In this document: one piece after another, positions 37,526-49,059 of the stretch | Layout of the letters: every line of letters begins with the position of its first letter | Numbering within the stretch: position 1 is the stretch's first letter | NCBI GenBank assembly: GCA_029582165.1 | Contig: CM055888.1 | Location: 16,105,501 to 16,169,500 of the forward strand | DNA: 64,000 nt | Direction of reading: 5' to 3' | Origin: Portulaca oleracea | Taxonomy: Eukaryota > Streptophyta > Magnoliopsida > Caryophyllales > Portulacaceae | Program-made: the position numbers and the translations under genes | Notes under the pieces: generated by a model | The model's database searches: none | What the model was told of the DNA's origin: nothing | The model's input: only the letters and a program-made list of their open reading frames with translations

Positions 37526-37544
37526 TTATATAATCACCCGCCAA
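37526..37544 (-). promoter_or_regulatory. TATA box and adjacent E2F-like site of the GNAT-BRCT gene
   Basis: On the minus strand TTGGCGGG (37544-37537), resembling the E2F consensus, is followed at once by TGATTATATAA with TATATAA at 37532-37526. The TATA box is about 46 bp before the ATG, so the predicted 5' UTR is very short. An E2F site would fit S-phase control of a repair gene; this is inference from motif and position only. Confidence 0.5.
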
Positions 37545-38100
37545 GATGGCCGCAATTAGCAAAGTAAGCAAACATTCAGTTGGGCTTTGGTTTCTCCAAA
37601 AAAAAAACAAAAAGGTTTTGGGTTATTTACCTTGTAGGATGGCCTAAGAAGCTAATTGACTTGAAAGGACATGAAGGACAACAAGAAACTAATTAGAGCA
37701 CCCGCAACAGTGAGTTTAAGTTTACCTAATCGGATGATGTGAAATTTGTAGACCCCTACTAAGAGAGTCAAAATTTATCATTTTATTTAACTAGTTTTCC
37801 AATTGTGAGCATGAGTTTGACTCATGTTAATTAAAAAAAGTAAGTGGATTCTATAAATAGTATAATTAATTTGGTTATATTGATAAAAAATGATGTAGAT
37901 GAGGAGAGAAAGAAAACAATATATTAAAATATTAGTGTGTTCAACTCACTTTCAAATTTGTCTCGCGAGACTAACGACGAGATTCTCGCTAGACAAGTCT
38001 TATTCTCACCACTAAAATGTCATACACGACATCATTTAATTCTCATCTCATGCCACGTCAGCAGCGAGTCAAATTTAAACTCACCATTGCGGAGGACCTT
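37545..38100. other. Intergenic stretch, no gene seen
   Basis: Promoter-proximal sequence of the GNAT-BRCT gene, then AT-rich DNA up to the next TIR element. No supported frame. Confidence 0.5.
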
Positions 38101-38892
38101 ATAAAAATGGTGGGGACCAAAAAATGTTAGGTGGCAACTAATTTATTTATTTTATTTTTTTATTAATTGTCCGAGTTGCTCATAATCCTGAATATTTGTT
38201 TAGTATAATCATGGATAGCATACGTGGTTATCCATGGATATATGTTAAGTATAACCACCCCTGTCACTACGAGCCTCTTTTATAGCACCATCTTCATTCT
38301 CTCCATCACCACCATCAACACCATCAGGGTAGCTTGTAAAGGTTGACTGATTGGAGAGGGAATAAAAGGAAAAGGAGGAGGGGGAGAAGTGTCTGAACAG
38401 AAGAGAAAGAAAAAGATGGGTGCCACAAAATGTGATGAGATGAACCAACTCGAGGGGCCACTCCTTGGTGCTTCTCTGGCCCTGCTGTATTCTGAACGCA
38501 TACGTCTTTTAGTATGAATCCTCCCCCAACAGCAGCGACAAATACCAAATTGGATCCAAACATACATATTATGAAATGAACCAAACCATACCAGTGTAAA
38601 TAAGTAGCTATATATAATCATCAAATTAAATCTACAATTTTGGACATATTAAGAAGTTAGGGCTTACCAAGAGTAGGTGGTAATTGAGAGAATGAAGATG
38701 GTGCTATGAAAGAGACTCGCAGTGGTAGGGGTGGTTATACTTAACATATATCCATGGATAACCTCATATGTCATCCACGGTTATACTTAACAAATACATA
38801 GGATTACAAGCAGACCGGACAATTAATAAAAAAAATAAAAAATAAATTAGCTGTCACCTAACATTTTTTAGTCCCCCACCATTTTTGCAAAT
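38101..38892. mobile_element. TIR element with about 200 bp arms and exon-like core
   Basis: The left arm (AAAAATGGTGGGGAC..., then TATCCATGGATATATGTTAAG and TAGCACCATCTTCATTCTCTC) is repeated inverted at 38690-38892. The arms are very long and well matched. The core of about 400 bp holds minus-strand frames (38280-38624) without database-recognisable domains. The structure suggests a Mutator-like element; a clean 9 bp duplication was not found. Confidence 0.65.
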
Positions 38893-39146
38893 TAGTTCCT
38901 TATTGTCATTCATGCCTTTTAAGGTCAATTAGTTTCTTGAGTCATCCTTTAAGGTAAAGGTTTTTGACTTGGATGGTCCACGAAACAAGTAGACTATAAA
39001 GCTCTAAGTAATAATATAAACTTCTTAATCGTGAGAAATATTAATCGCTTTATGTTTTTATTGGATGTTTTAATTATGAAACTTGACCTAAAATTACTCA
39101 AAATACGAAACAAAAATATTTTTTTTAAAAAAAAACTAAAATTGGT

Positions 39147-39721
39147 ATTTGTAAGGGTTTTTGGACACTAATACATTGTATTTTGGGGGTGTTGGACAAT
39201 AATGCACTGAACTTTTTTCTTAGACAATAATATATTGTACTTTCAGGGTGTTTGACAATAATGCAGCTTATATGATACTAGCAGTCGCTAACTCAGTGGC
39301 GGTTTTACGTGGTAGATTGAGTGGCAAAAAAATTGTAATATTTAGTTAATTAATGTCATGTAAGCAAGTCAAAATAAGCAAAGATGAATTCTATTTTTTT
39401 CGCAAACAGACCGTGCACGTAAGTAAAAATGTAGAGTAATAGGTGTTATTTGAAAAAAAATAATTAAATTTCATTTCCAATTGCTGACAATGCCTATTAT
39501 GACATTAATTTTGTAAAGATTTAATTTTTTTGCTCTTCAACCCACCACGTAACACCGTCACCGAGTCAACCACCGCCGGAATCGTTTCATGTGCATTATC
39601 ATTTAACACTCCCAAAGTACAGTATATTATAGTTCAAGAAAAAAAGTTCAGTGCATTACTGTCCAACACCCCAAAATATCATGTATTAACATCTAAAAAC
39701 CCTTCTTGCAAATTAAAACAT
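39147..39721. mobile_element. TIR element with about 170 bp arms
   Basis: The left arm begins AAGGGTTTTTGGACACTAAT and contains GGTGTTGGACAATAATGCAC. The reverse complement of the right arm begins AAGGGTTTTTAGATGTTAAT and contains GGTGTTGGACAGTAATGCAC. The core includes AATAAGCAAAGATGAATTCT, also found at 62346. No ORF and no sure target duplication. Confidence 0.65.
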
Positions 39722-40006
39722 CATAGTCTTGTTGAGATTTTATAGTTCATTTACTTTATGGGTCATCCTTTGGGATCAATAACCCAAAAAAAAGGTTGGG
39801 TTTTGGGCTTAATACCCGCGCTCGAGTAGGCTCACATATTAGCCAATAGGGTGTTGTGTTAGTCTGAAAATGATAGTTTTGCTTGAAAAGCTGGTTCTCT
39901 TAATATTGTTGCGGCATAAAATTCTAAATTTATCCGGGGATAAAATACAACTACTAGATTGGTGATCTATTGAAAAAATATATATTTAGATGCAGAGCGG
40001 TGTGAG

Positions 40007-41018
40007 TAAAAAATTGCTAGGGGTGCCACATATCTTTTTTAACTGACTCGTGGGTTACAACTTTTTTTAATGCATTTTCGGGGGACATTAAACTTACTTA
40101 AGTGGCTGGGGGTGACATTCCGGCCTTTTTTAACCGGAAAAATGGAAAAGTCTAATTTGCCCTCGAAAATTTAGTAAAGTGTCGTTTTTACCCTTAATTT
40201 ACCTGCTCAAAAACACTGCCTCCCTTTCTCTCTCCTCTTCTTCTCAAATTCTGAAAACCAACAGGCAAAACATCACCCAACAAGCAAGCTTTGACAACCC
40301 TCCTCTTCTGCCTCCTACTATACCACTTATCATCCATGGCGGCCAACATTTCCAGAAGCTTCTCGTCACTATCTCCCCAGAATCTGAGATGGCACTCGCA
40401 AATTTCGACTCTACATTTGCAATTTTGACCTGGATGGACTCGGGGGGCTCTCTGGTGAGCCGTCTAGCAGGATGCGTTCCTCTGTGCTGCGAAGGCCCTT
40501 CTGCTTGGCTGTGAAGTCGACGTTCACCAGGTTTACAGTGGTGCTGGAGATTGGCTCTATGAGGCCTTTGGTTATCATGGCCCGAAGGCTGTGAAGTCGG
40601 AGTTCTTAACGCTTTCACATTAGTAAGTATCTGGGAAACAATCGCAGAATCCAAAGCCCTGACAAGACCATCCTCATCAATCACTACATCACGAGCAACA
40701 TTCACAATTCGAATTTGCTTGAAAATTTGCCCTTGAAAATTTGCTTGGCTTACGGTTCAGCAGCTTCAATTATGGAGGAAGAAGATGAAGAAAAGAGAGA
40801 AAAAGAGATAATGGCAGATTTAGTTAAATTAGAGAGAAAAATAAGGGCATTTTCGTCTTTTTCAACATATCTCGTCGGATTTCAGCAAAAACAACCGAAA
40901 TGTCACCACCCATGAGTCATTTAGTTAAATATAATGTCACCCGGGAATGCATTAAAAAAAAGTTGTGACCCGCGAGTCAGTTAAAAAAGATGTGTGACAC
41001 CCCCCAACAATTTTTTGA
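40007..41018. mobile_element. Pack-MULE-like element with 9 bp target duplication
   Basis: The ends TAAAAAATTGCTAGGGGTG and, reverse-complemented on the right, TCAAAAAATTGTTGGGGGG continue as inverted repeats of about 100 bp (TCTTTTTTAACTGACTCG). Flanks are CGGTGTGAG (39998-40006) and CGGTGCGAG (41019-41027), a 9 bp duplication with one change, as made by Mutator-like transposases. The 700 bp between the arms is not transposase. It has a CT-rich leader-like stretch, then an ATG at 40336 opening a short Ser/Arg-rich peptide (MAANISRSFSSLSPQNLRWH), and on the other strand an open frame from 40705 to 40244. Confidence 0.85.
40244..40705 (-). other. Open frame inside the Pack-MULE, source gene unknown
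   Basis: A 153-codon frame with no ATG at its start. The first 30 residues (VARDVVIDEDGLVRALDSAI) look protein-like, then AT|GTGAAA could be a splice donor. The composition changes to Gln/His/Arg-rich further on, and the far end is antisense to the ATG-led peptide at 40336. It is probably a patchwork of captured exon pieces and not one gene. I recognise no family. Confidence 0.4.
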
Positions 41019-41027
41019 CGGTGCGAG

Positions 41028-42275
41028 ACCTATTCTTTTTTAGATCCAATATAATCTAATTCATTGACAGCTTATCTGATAGTATATATGAATTGATACA
41101 TATGGCCTATAACTCATCCATACTCGCTCTATCTCGTTTCCCCAACTTACCTAGAAAGTGGCGACACAAGTACATAACTCTCATCCCTTTTGACATGAGA
41201 CCATAAACAATTTGAAAGACTCACTCAACAATAAAATGTCTTCTACAAGTAAAACGAATTCACTCAAATTCACTGTTGCTGCCTTCACCTTGTTAATTAA
41301 TTAGAGGGAATCTGACTTGAGGACTATTGAAAAGTGGAAGCGTCTTATAAGCTTGAGTCCGTCAAGAGCTCCTCCACAATATTTAGCAAGTACATGATGA
41401 TAGTGTCATACATGAGTATCATGTTGTTGATTACCTTTTTTAATCAATGAAAAAATTCTTTTATAATTCTAATAGTAGGTGGATAAAACATACTTCTTCC
41501 ATTCTTAATAATTGTCATTTTTAATTTTGGGAAGATTTTAAGAAAATAATAATGGATTGATATCTTGTTTGACAGTCAGTTGCTAGCTGCTAGTTGTTTG
41601 AATTAGTTGTTAGTTGTTAGTTGTTTATATTATCTGTTTGACTTAGCTGTTAGAATTACCTACGTGTAGGAAAAGTGTTTGATAAAATTAATTGTTTGTA
41701 AAATGTAGGTAGGTGTATTTTCATTTGTAAAATTAATTGTTTGTAAAATGTTTCAAAATAGATACAAATTTGCGATTACATTATTATAAATATACGATAT
41801 TTACTATTCAATGGTAATTATATTATTATTCAATACCAGCTCTATTTTTCTTTTAATAATTATTAAAATATGTTAGATAAAAAGCTTTTCATTACACAAC
41901 TAGAGCTAATAAGATGAACAATTTTTTAAATTTATGGAAATATTAATTATTCATTAGTTTTTTTCCATCAAAATTGCACCGGTTCATTTTTGGTAAATTT
42001 GATGTGTGAATGCAACAGACGACTTTTAGTTTCCTCTATTGTCAATAAATCATTAGATAGCATCAAAACATAAATCTAATCCAACTAATTAGTGAAAAAT
42101 ATTAATTTCATTTGATATAATTTTGGGAGAAGAATTGTTAAAAACCATAATAAGATATTGTTAAAATCTTACTATATAACATATGATGTAATTTAAAAAT
42201 ATTAACTTTATAAGAATAATAAATTAATTGTTAGTTTTTTCTACCAAAATTGCATTTATTTATTTTGGTAAAAGT
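41028..42275. other. AT-rich stretch with remnants of MITE ends, no gene seen
   Basis: TACTTCTTCCATTCTTAATA at 41491 matches the left end of the 21688 Stowaway element (the following TTTTGGGAAGATTTTAAGAA is shared), but its partner end is missing. A tract of GTTAGTTGTTAGTTG units lies at 41575-41640, and a possible partner (CAAATAGCTAATTCAAAAAG) lies at 43577. The 42285 MULE may therefore sit inside an older TIR element. Confidence 0.5.
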
Positions 42276-42284
42276 GAATGTAAT

Positions 42285-43265
42285 CAAAAAAATTACTCGG
42301 AGGTACCCAATTTTGGGAAAACAATTTTTTGGTACCCCACTTTTCAAAACTCATTTCGGGGTACCTTATTTTTGGGTTAGTAATTAATTGGTGATTTTTT
42401 TTCCAGCCAAAGTATTGAATTTACCGACAAGCTTTAGGCGAGAAGTGTATTATGGATTTAAGTTGACCTAAATACCCTTTTGTTGTTATAAAATACAAAT
42501 TTTATTCATTTGTTGTTTTAAAAAGCCCTCCCTCTTCTAAAATTTGTTTCTCTGTCTTCTTCTCTCACCCTCACAAGCAATAACAGTCACAAGCACCACC
42601 AGTGAAGTCATTGAAAGGAAGCTTGGGGAAAAGTCAATGAAGGTATGCATTTGGTTAAGTAGATGCTTCTTCTCTATTTTGTTTGTCACTCAATTTCCCT
42701 ATTTTATAGGGGTTTGAATTGGGTTGTTGAAAGGACAACAATGTTGGGCACAATTCTGAAATTTGAAAACTCATTTGCGATTGAAAACGAAAGTTTTATA
42801 GATGTTTTTTCGATTGTTGTAAATTGTCGACAATGTCGTTTTGCTTTCCTCTTCTTCACGGTAAGCAACAATCCAACATGACAAATAAAAAGTATGAAAT
42901 TATCTTTGCCAACTCAATCATCCACTACCGAACCCTAATTTTTGAGGGAGCGGAAGAGGCACAACATGGATGTTGAAGGAAAAGGGGAATTGAATGTCGA
43001 TGGAAGGAGTATCAGAGAAGACTCTGGTTTCGAAGAACTAATTAGTGAGGGCAGTAGACGCGAGTAACTGGAATGACAAGATCGTCTACCTCGTTCAAAA
43101 AATAAGAGTATTTTGGTCAGTTAACGAATCCCATCAGACTTTAGTGGGAAAATCACCTACTAATTACTAACCCAAAAAATAAGGGTACCCCGAAATGAGT
43201 TTCGAAAAGTTGGGGTGCCAAAAAATAGGTTCCCCGAAAATTGGGGCACCTTTGAGTAAACTTTG
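42285..43265. mobile_element. Second MULE-like element with 9 bp target duplication
   Basis: Left end CAAAAAAATTACTCGGAGGT. Reverse complement of the right end CAAAGTTTACTCAAAGGTGC. The arms pair for about 120 bp, through AACTCATTTCGGGGTACC and TTGGGTTAGTAATTA. Flanks GAATGTAAT (42276-42284) and GAATGCAAT (43266-43274) form a 9 bp duplication with one change. The core has a CT-rich leader-like segment (42530-42560) and an ATGAAG|GTATGC site (42638-42649) resembling a first exon and splice donor. No transposase; no recognised protein. Confidence 0.8.
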
Positions 43266-43738
43266 GAATGCAATGGACAGTTCTAGTGTCATTTATTTAA
43301 AAATATTAATAAATATCATCAAAACATCACTCTTATCTTATTAACTGAAGAATTATTTTTTAATTATTTATTAAGTGAAAAATATTAATTTGATTTGATA
43401 TAGTAAAAGAATTATTAAAAACTCTTAAGAAAAATATTATTAAAGTCATTATTCTATAACACATGAAGTAATTTTGTGAAAATATGAGGGCAATTATATA
43501 ATTTTAATACCAAAATAGCTAAAATCTAATCCAAAAAGCTAATCTAATAACTTTTTGAAAAAGGGTGTTTGAGGCCAAATAGCTAATTCAAAAAGCCGCA
43601 TACCACACACTCCATTATTTGTTTTGACTTTGTCAAAATATCTAATTACCTCCAAAAATAACTCTTTTTGCCTAAAAAGTTATTTTGTCAAGCACTATAT
43701 GTTATGGGTGTCCCAAAAATAACCATAAAGAAAAATAG

Positions 43739-45114
43739 GGAAATTGGATTTAAACAATCTAAACTTTGGGTCATAGTACACTACTTAATAATCTGAATTT
43801 TAAATTTGCTTCTGAATAATCTAAACGTTGGGCCCCTTTCGGTGGCAGGATGACGTGGCGGCGGAGGGGTGTCCCAGTAAGCTTTATTTGTCCACATAAA
43901 CCTCTCTCTCTTTCTCTTTATCATCCCCCATTTCTTCTCTCTCCTCAAAATCCCATAGACCCTTTTCTTCTTCTCATCTTCTTCAAGCCTCCCCCTCTCC
44001 ATTTCTTAGTTTCATTTCATCTCTTTCCTCTTTCACATCCTCTTCCCTAATCTTAATCCCTAAACCTTAATTAATCCCTTCCTCTTCATCCCTCTCCCTC
44101 ATACATCTCTCTCTTCTTTACGCTTGTTCTTCCCACACACCCTCCTTCCTTTTCCATCCCCTATTGCCTCAGGCCAAGCATGAATGTCTTTTTTATACAC
44201 TTGGGACCCACTTCTAGGTCCCCTATTTTCACCATCATGTCAATTTCAATTGGTTCAATTGAATTTTATGCATTACATATATTCCCTCCTTCCACCTCCA
44301 TCTCATTACCTCAGTACCCCACTTCTACTCATTCACACTCCATCTCCTCCTACTTCTTCTTCTCTCTCAAGATGAGGAGGACTACAATGCATGTTATTCT
44401 ATTTTCATTAAAAAATCTCATCATCAATGTGCATTGTTGCCTCGAGAGAAAGAAGGTATGAGAGAGAAAAGGAGGAAAAACACAGAATGAAGAAGATGCA
44501 GAATAAAAGGATGAGGAAAACAAGAAGGAGAAGAACTGGTGTTAACTCGTGCCAAGCATCATGTTGTTAAACATTTGCCTCAAATTCCAAACTCAACTTT
44601 CTATGGGTTTTGGTTTAAGTTTCGGTTTCAATAACCCAAAACTTCTCCTTTCTCTGTTTATGTGTCTCTCTATTTCTGTATTTGAATCTCTTGCTTGGGT
44701 TGAACTCAAACCTCAAGAAAACTTGTAGCTAAGTATACAACTATAGAAGACCGAGTTAAGGAAAGGGTATAAAAAAGAAACCCACCAAAAACCCTAGAAG
44801 AAAAATGGAAAATTGAGGACTAAAATTGAAAATATAAACAAGTGAGTGAAGGAAAGAATACCTAGAAATTAACAGCAAACCAGTCCGCCACCTTCCACCC
44901 ACCTCAGATTAGATGTTTGTTCGTGTATTTTATTGTCTCTCTCTTTGTTTTTTTTTATCAGTGAGTGTTTTGTAGTCTCACTCTCTGTATGAATTTTGGG
45001 CTTATTTTATAAGAAGAGGGGAGTGAAACAGGGATGGAAAAGGAAGGAAGGAGGGGGGTGTAGGAAGAACACGTGCAGAGAAGAGAGAGAGACGTATATC
45101 GATTTTCTCGTGTG
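43739..45114. other. Left arm of another TIR element with CT-rich exon-like sequence
   Basis: Starts GGGAAATTGGATTTAAACAA and has three spaced copies of an AATAATCTRAA-type unit, like the block at 62655. It is followed by a long CT-rich, 5'-UTR-like stretch (43890-44160). The matching right end was not found before the Retand LTR at 45115, which may have interrupted it. Small frames here have no support. Confidence 0.45.
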
Positions 45115-46644
45115 TGTAGACACCGGGTTTCGCATCGACGAATTCCGCTCAAAGGAATCGGGCTCAAAACATTACACAAAGGTCCATGGACCTTGGCCAA
45201 CATAAGGATCACACGACTAGCCCGCTAGAAAATGGTATAGGCCACTGGGCCTATGCCACCATCATTCTGAGCCCAAAAGGCGAACTAGGCCCAGAATAGC
45301 CAGCGTAGGCCGCAGGGCCTATGCAGAGAGAAGAGACTTATTTCCAGTTGCCACGTCACCAATCCATGTCCTTGAATGCCATAGGCCGCAGGGCCTACGC
45401 AATACAATTTGATTTTGGCGCCTGAATTTTCCCTTCGCCATCCCTTGATCACAACCAATTTGGGATTGACTTTGACCCTTGATCCTATCATAGGCTGCTG
45501 GGCCTACGATTATGCCATTAGGGGCATGATCCTTGGATCATGCCTCCCCCTCCTTCCATCCTAATTCCCTTCACCTTACCTATAAATACCCCCTCATCCC
45601 TTAACTCATTTCACCAAGAATTCTCAATAACAATCATCATTCATCACATTCTCCAACTCTCTCATCAAATTTCTATCTTTCACTATCATCATTCTACCAT
45701 CCATACTCTCCGAAAACCTCATCTTTCACCACCCTGAAACACCACTCATTCTATCTCCACAAAATTTCAAGTCGGCACCATATTCGAGTCATCGTCACAA
45801 AGGGACCGACCTTCCTTCCACCATACTTGCAAATAAGCAAGGTTGCTCGTCTTTATTATTATGGTTGGTTATGTAATTTGTTCTTGAAACCTTACTTGTA
45901 CATTTTTTTGTATAAAATATCACATTCTTTTTTTTGCATGTCCTGAATATACTATCGCGAATTCTTTTAAACTTCTCCCCGCTCTCTTTCATTTCAAGTT
46001 CAATTTCAGTAGAGTCTGTTTTCAAACAGGCGAATTCAAAAATTCTCTAATTCTCGAATTCGTAACCTTACTCCCGGGCTCAGAATTCAGGTCCGTAGAC
46101 CGAAGTCTTCCTTTTCTTTCGGTTTGTCGATTTCCTTTAATTGGCTGGCGACTCTTCTTTTGTAACCCTTTTTTTTATCACTTAACATACGCGTTTGTTG
46201 CATTAAAATATTTTAGAAATGACTTAATAATTTCTTCACATTCCAACTCGAGGCTAGCCCAAAGGAAAATGGCATGGAATTCAGTATAGGCCTGCGGCCT
46301 ATGATGAATTCTACCCATTTTCTATGGGCCAAAGGCTCACAGGCCCAGAAGTGTTTCTGTCATAGGCCCAGCGGCCTATGAGTCACTTTGATGGCCCGTG
46401 TGTCTTTCTTTGGCTCGGGTTTGGAAGCAAATCGTTATTAATTCATCGACAAAATAATTTGGTGCAACTTCGAGTATATTAATAATAAAAATAGGTCCTC
46501 AAATGAATAAAACGCCCTTTTTTCTCAAAAAACATTTTAATAAAATAATCTTATGTAGGGATTAAGCAACCTTAGTCGGCTCCCAATTTAAGTAGCATGC
46601 TCGAAATCAGTTCCCTGGGTGGGGGATTTTTTCAGGGTCCTACA
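45115..46644 (+). repeat. 5' LTR of the Tat/Retand element, with repeated GGCC palindromes
   Basis: Bounded by TGTAG and CTACA. Contains six copies of a hairpin built on ATAGGCC...GGCCTAT, at about 45237-45254, 45303-45324, 45378-45400, 45489-45508, 46285-46303 and 46361-46380. TATA box at 45581. Confidence 0.75.
45580..45588 (+). promoter_or_regulatory. TATA box of the Retand LTR
   Basis: CTATAAATA followed by a CT-rich leader, a good match to a plant Pol II core promoter at the U3/R border. Confidence 0.6.
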
Positions 46645-46647
46645 GAT

Positions 46648-46666
46648 TGGCGACTCCACTGGGGAC
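46648..46666 (+). other. Primer-binding site of Tat/Ogre/Retand lineage
   Basis: TGGCGACTCCACTGGGGAC, 3 bp after the LTR end. This primer-site form is characteristic of the Tat/Ogre branch of plant gypsy elements. Confidence 0.8.
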
Positions 46667-48066
46667 TTACATTTAAAAAGAGGGTAAAACTTGAAAAAAT
46701 CGAGTTGATTTGAAATTGTAAAAGGGAGAAAGTTGATTGATTTCACAATTTTATTATTCTTTAGGCATTTTGCATGCCAGGCTACTGCCGGGTCTTTTAA
46801 CAAGGGAGCACAAAAGCGATGGTTTAGGCTTAACCTAGGATTTAACATGAAAGCGAGCGGTCACTACTTGTGTGATGCACTCTATATCGCCAAGCTTTTG
46901 GTCTCTCCTCTCACCCATATTATAATCCAAGGCTTCCTTGAAGTCCGACGAGCAACACCTCACACACTTTACCTACAAATCTTATATAGGTGAGGTGCAC
47001 CGAGGCGAGAACATGTGGTACCTCATCCAATCCCAAACTTAGTAATCCATGAATATAGAGCCTTGGTTTAAGATATCCTTTCATGTTGTATGATATTTGA
47101 GTATGTGTTTCCCTTTCATTGTAAAGAGTCGACCCTAGTTTAGATGTATTGTTTTAGTCCATGCAAGGTTCGTTGGGCTGAGGAGAGACTTGTTTATCAA
47201 CTAACGCAATCAACCTCAAACATTATGGTTAACCTAGTGGTCGGGCCCATTTGTGTACAAAGGTTGATTATCCTAGTTCATAAAGCAAGCTTGACTCGCC
47301 TTTGATGATCCTATATGGCCCTTTGCAATGCTCTATTAACGAAGGTCCAAAATCTACTAAAATCTTAATAAAGTTAGTGGATAACGTCTTAGACTGCATA
47401 ATAGTCACTGAGCTTGAGTAAATTAATTTATAAGTTTAATTATTGAATCCATCACATTTATGGTTGGCCCATTGTAGGCCCAACCATATTGGATTTATCA
47501 ATTAAGGCTATAAATTAGTTATCCTTTACAATATCCATTTTCCTTGAATAAATAAATAAAAGAAGTGTGTAGAAGGTGTAGACTGTCGGTCTTGTTGAAC
47601 ATTATCCTAGTCTGCATAATAGTCAGTATAGCCTGAGATGTCTAAGTTCGCTGGTCCAAGTTACGGATTCTCCTTAAAATGGTTGGCCTGCGGATTGGGC
47701 CCATCCGAATTAAGAAACACTGACTTGAGCTTTCTAGCTTGTGATCAGTTCTCTATATTTGACTTTATTCAGTCCTTTATAATGTTCTGTTATTAGGTCC
47801 AAATAGAGTTAGGTCATGCACTCTCAAGAAGTGGGTGAGGTCATTTGAGTGTCAGCATGAAGGCATCGAGTTTATTAGGGTCTCATATAGCTCTCTTAAG
47901 ACATGTATGCATCGGGTAGTAAGTGTCAGAGTTGATTATCGAGTTACTAACTGATTTCCATGCAGGCACAATTGGAGATCGATTCTGAGCCCGCATTAGA
48001 GATTTGCGCACCGGGCTACTGGTTCCAAATCTATGTTACGATCCGTTCGCTGTTCAAGACTACATC
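46667..48066 (+). other. Leader region of the Retand element, no gene seen
   Basis: About 1.4 kb between primer site and gag start without a convincing frame. Long non-coding leaders are usual in this lineage. Confidence 0.5.
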
Positions 48067-48147
48067 ATGGCTGAGGAACGATTTCAAGAAATTCCTGTCC
48101 AGAGTACCGAGGCTAACATCACGACACCTGGAGGAACTATACAGTCC
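48067..48147 (+). pseudogene. Retand gag start, interrupted
   Basis: ATG 48067 opens a frame that runs to the hAT insertion at 48148. The downstream gag continuation (62090-62345) carries a stop (CTG TAA at about 62141) and then changes to unrelated repeat sequence. Confidence 0.55.
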
Positions 48148-49059
48148 TGGGGCTGTTCATCGGTCCGGAACTGGACCGAATTGGACCGAAGACCGAACTA
48201 AGGACTGGGTCAGACCGAGGACTAGACCGAACTTTGTTCGGTCGGTACTGGACCGACGGAAATGGACTGAATAATGGGGCAGTCTGCTATCATTTTTTGT
48301 GTGAACTAAACCTGTCCAAATAGTTCCATTCTTTTGTGAACTCAAGAATAAACATATAACGTGTTGGTTGCAATATAAATTGGCCAACTTGAGTAAGGAC
48401 ACAACGCAGCAAACCAATGTACAATCGAGTCTGAAGTTACATTTAGAAGGACTAATAGATCAATAAACATTTGAAACAAAGACAGACTCACAAAATTCAG
48501 GGGTGAATGAACAAACATTATAGCAAATTTCCAAATTATCAATGAAATTAAAAGAAGTCACTCCAAATTTGAACAAACATACTTAAATGAAACAGAACTT
48601 ACCCAAAACTTACCCAGAACTTACCAGATCTGAACGTTGCCGGGCGACAGTGAGGGGGCCGGAGCGACAGATGACGGTGAAGGGGCTGGAGCGACGGATG
48701 AAGGACGATAGCGAGAGCGGTGGTGAGGATCCTGAGCGACAGGCAAGAGCGACTGAGAGTCTGAGACTTCGAGTCTTTAACGTTGCTTAGGCGAGAGACG
48801 ATCTTTGCCGATTGGTGGCGAGCGACAGCAACGACGAGCATCGTGAGGTTGCTTGGTGCCGGTGGCCAAGCGAGTGAGAGTCTAAGAGCGAGAGTGAGAG
48901 TTTGAGAGAGTGAGAGGCGCTGGAGATGTGAGATTTTGATTTTTGAGTTTGAAAATTGGAATGAAACACTGAAACAGGCTAGGCGAGAGGCGCTGTGAAA
49001 ACCCTAGGTCTTTTAGTTATTAGGTCCTCGGTCCATTCTTCAGTCTTTTAGTTCGGTTC

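Larger units (their letters stand above)
45115..48147 (+). mobile_element. Tat/Retand-type gypsy retrotransposon, 5' part
   Basis: A 1530 bp 5' LTR (45115-46644, TGTAGACACC...CCTACA) is followed by a Tat/Ogre-lineage primer site and a 1.4 kb leader. The gag-like start is at ATG 48067 (MAEERFQEIPVQSTEANI). The frame is cut at 48148 by a hAT-like element and resumes at 62090. Protease and pol domains and the 3' LTR are not in the window. Confidence 0.75.

Noticed and set aside
43850..44461. Ser/Pro/Leu-rich plus-strand frames
   Set aside because: CT-rich sequence gives long frames by composition; no domain and no splice-supported continuation.
45237..46380. CRISPR-like array from regularly recurring palindromes
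   Set aside because: Spacing is irregular, spacers are not unique units, and the genome is a plant; the palindromes belong to an LTR.
46733..46993. 86-codon frame after the Retand primer site
   Set aside because: Isolated and without gag or ORF1 motifs; the leader region of this lineage is normally non-coding.
48587..48841. Overlapping plus and minus frames in the hAT-like MITE arm
   Set aside because: Composition follows GAGCGA-type repeats and no transposase motif is present.
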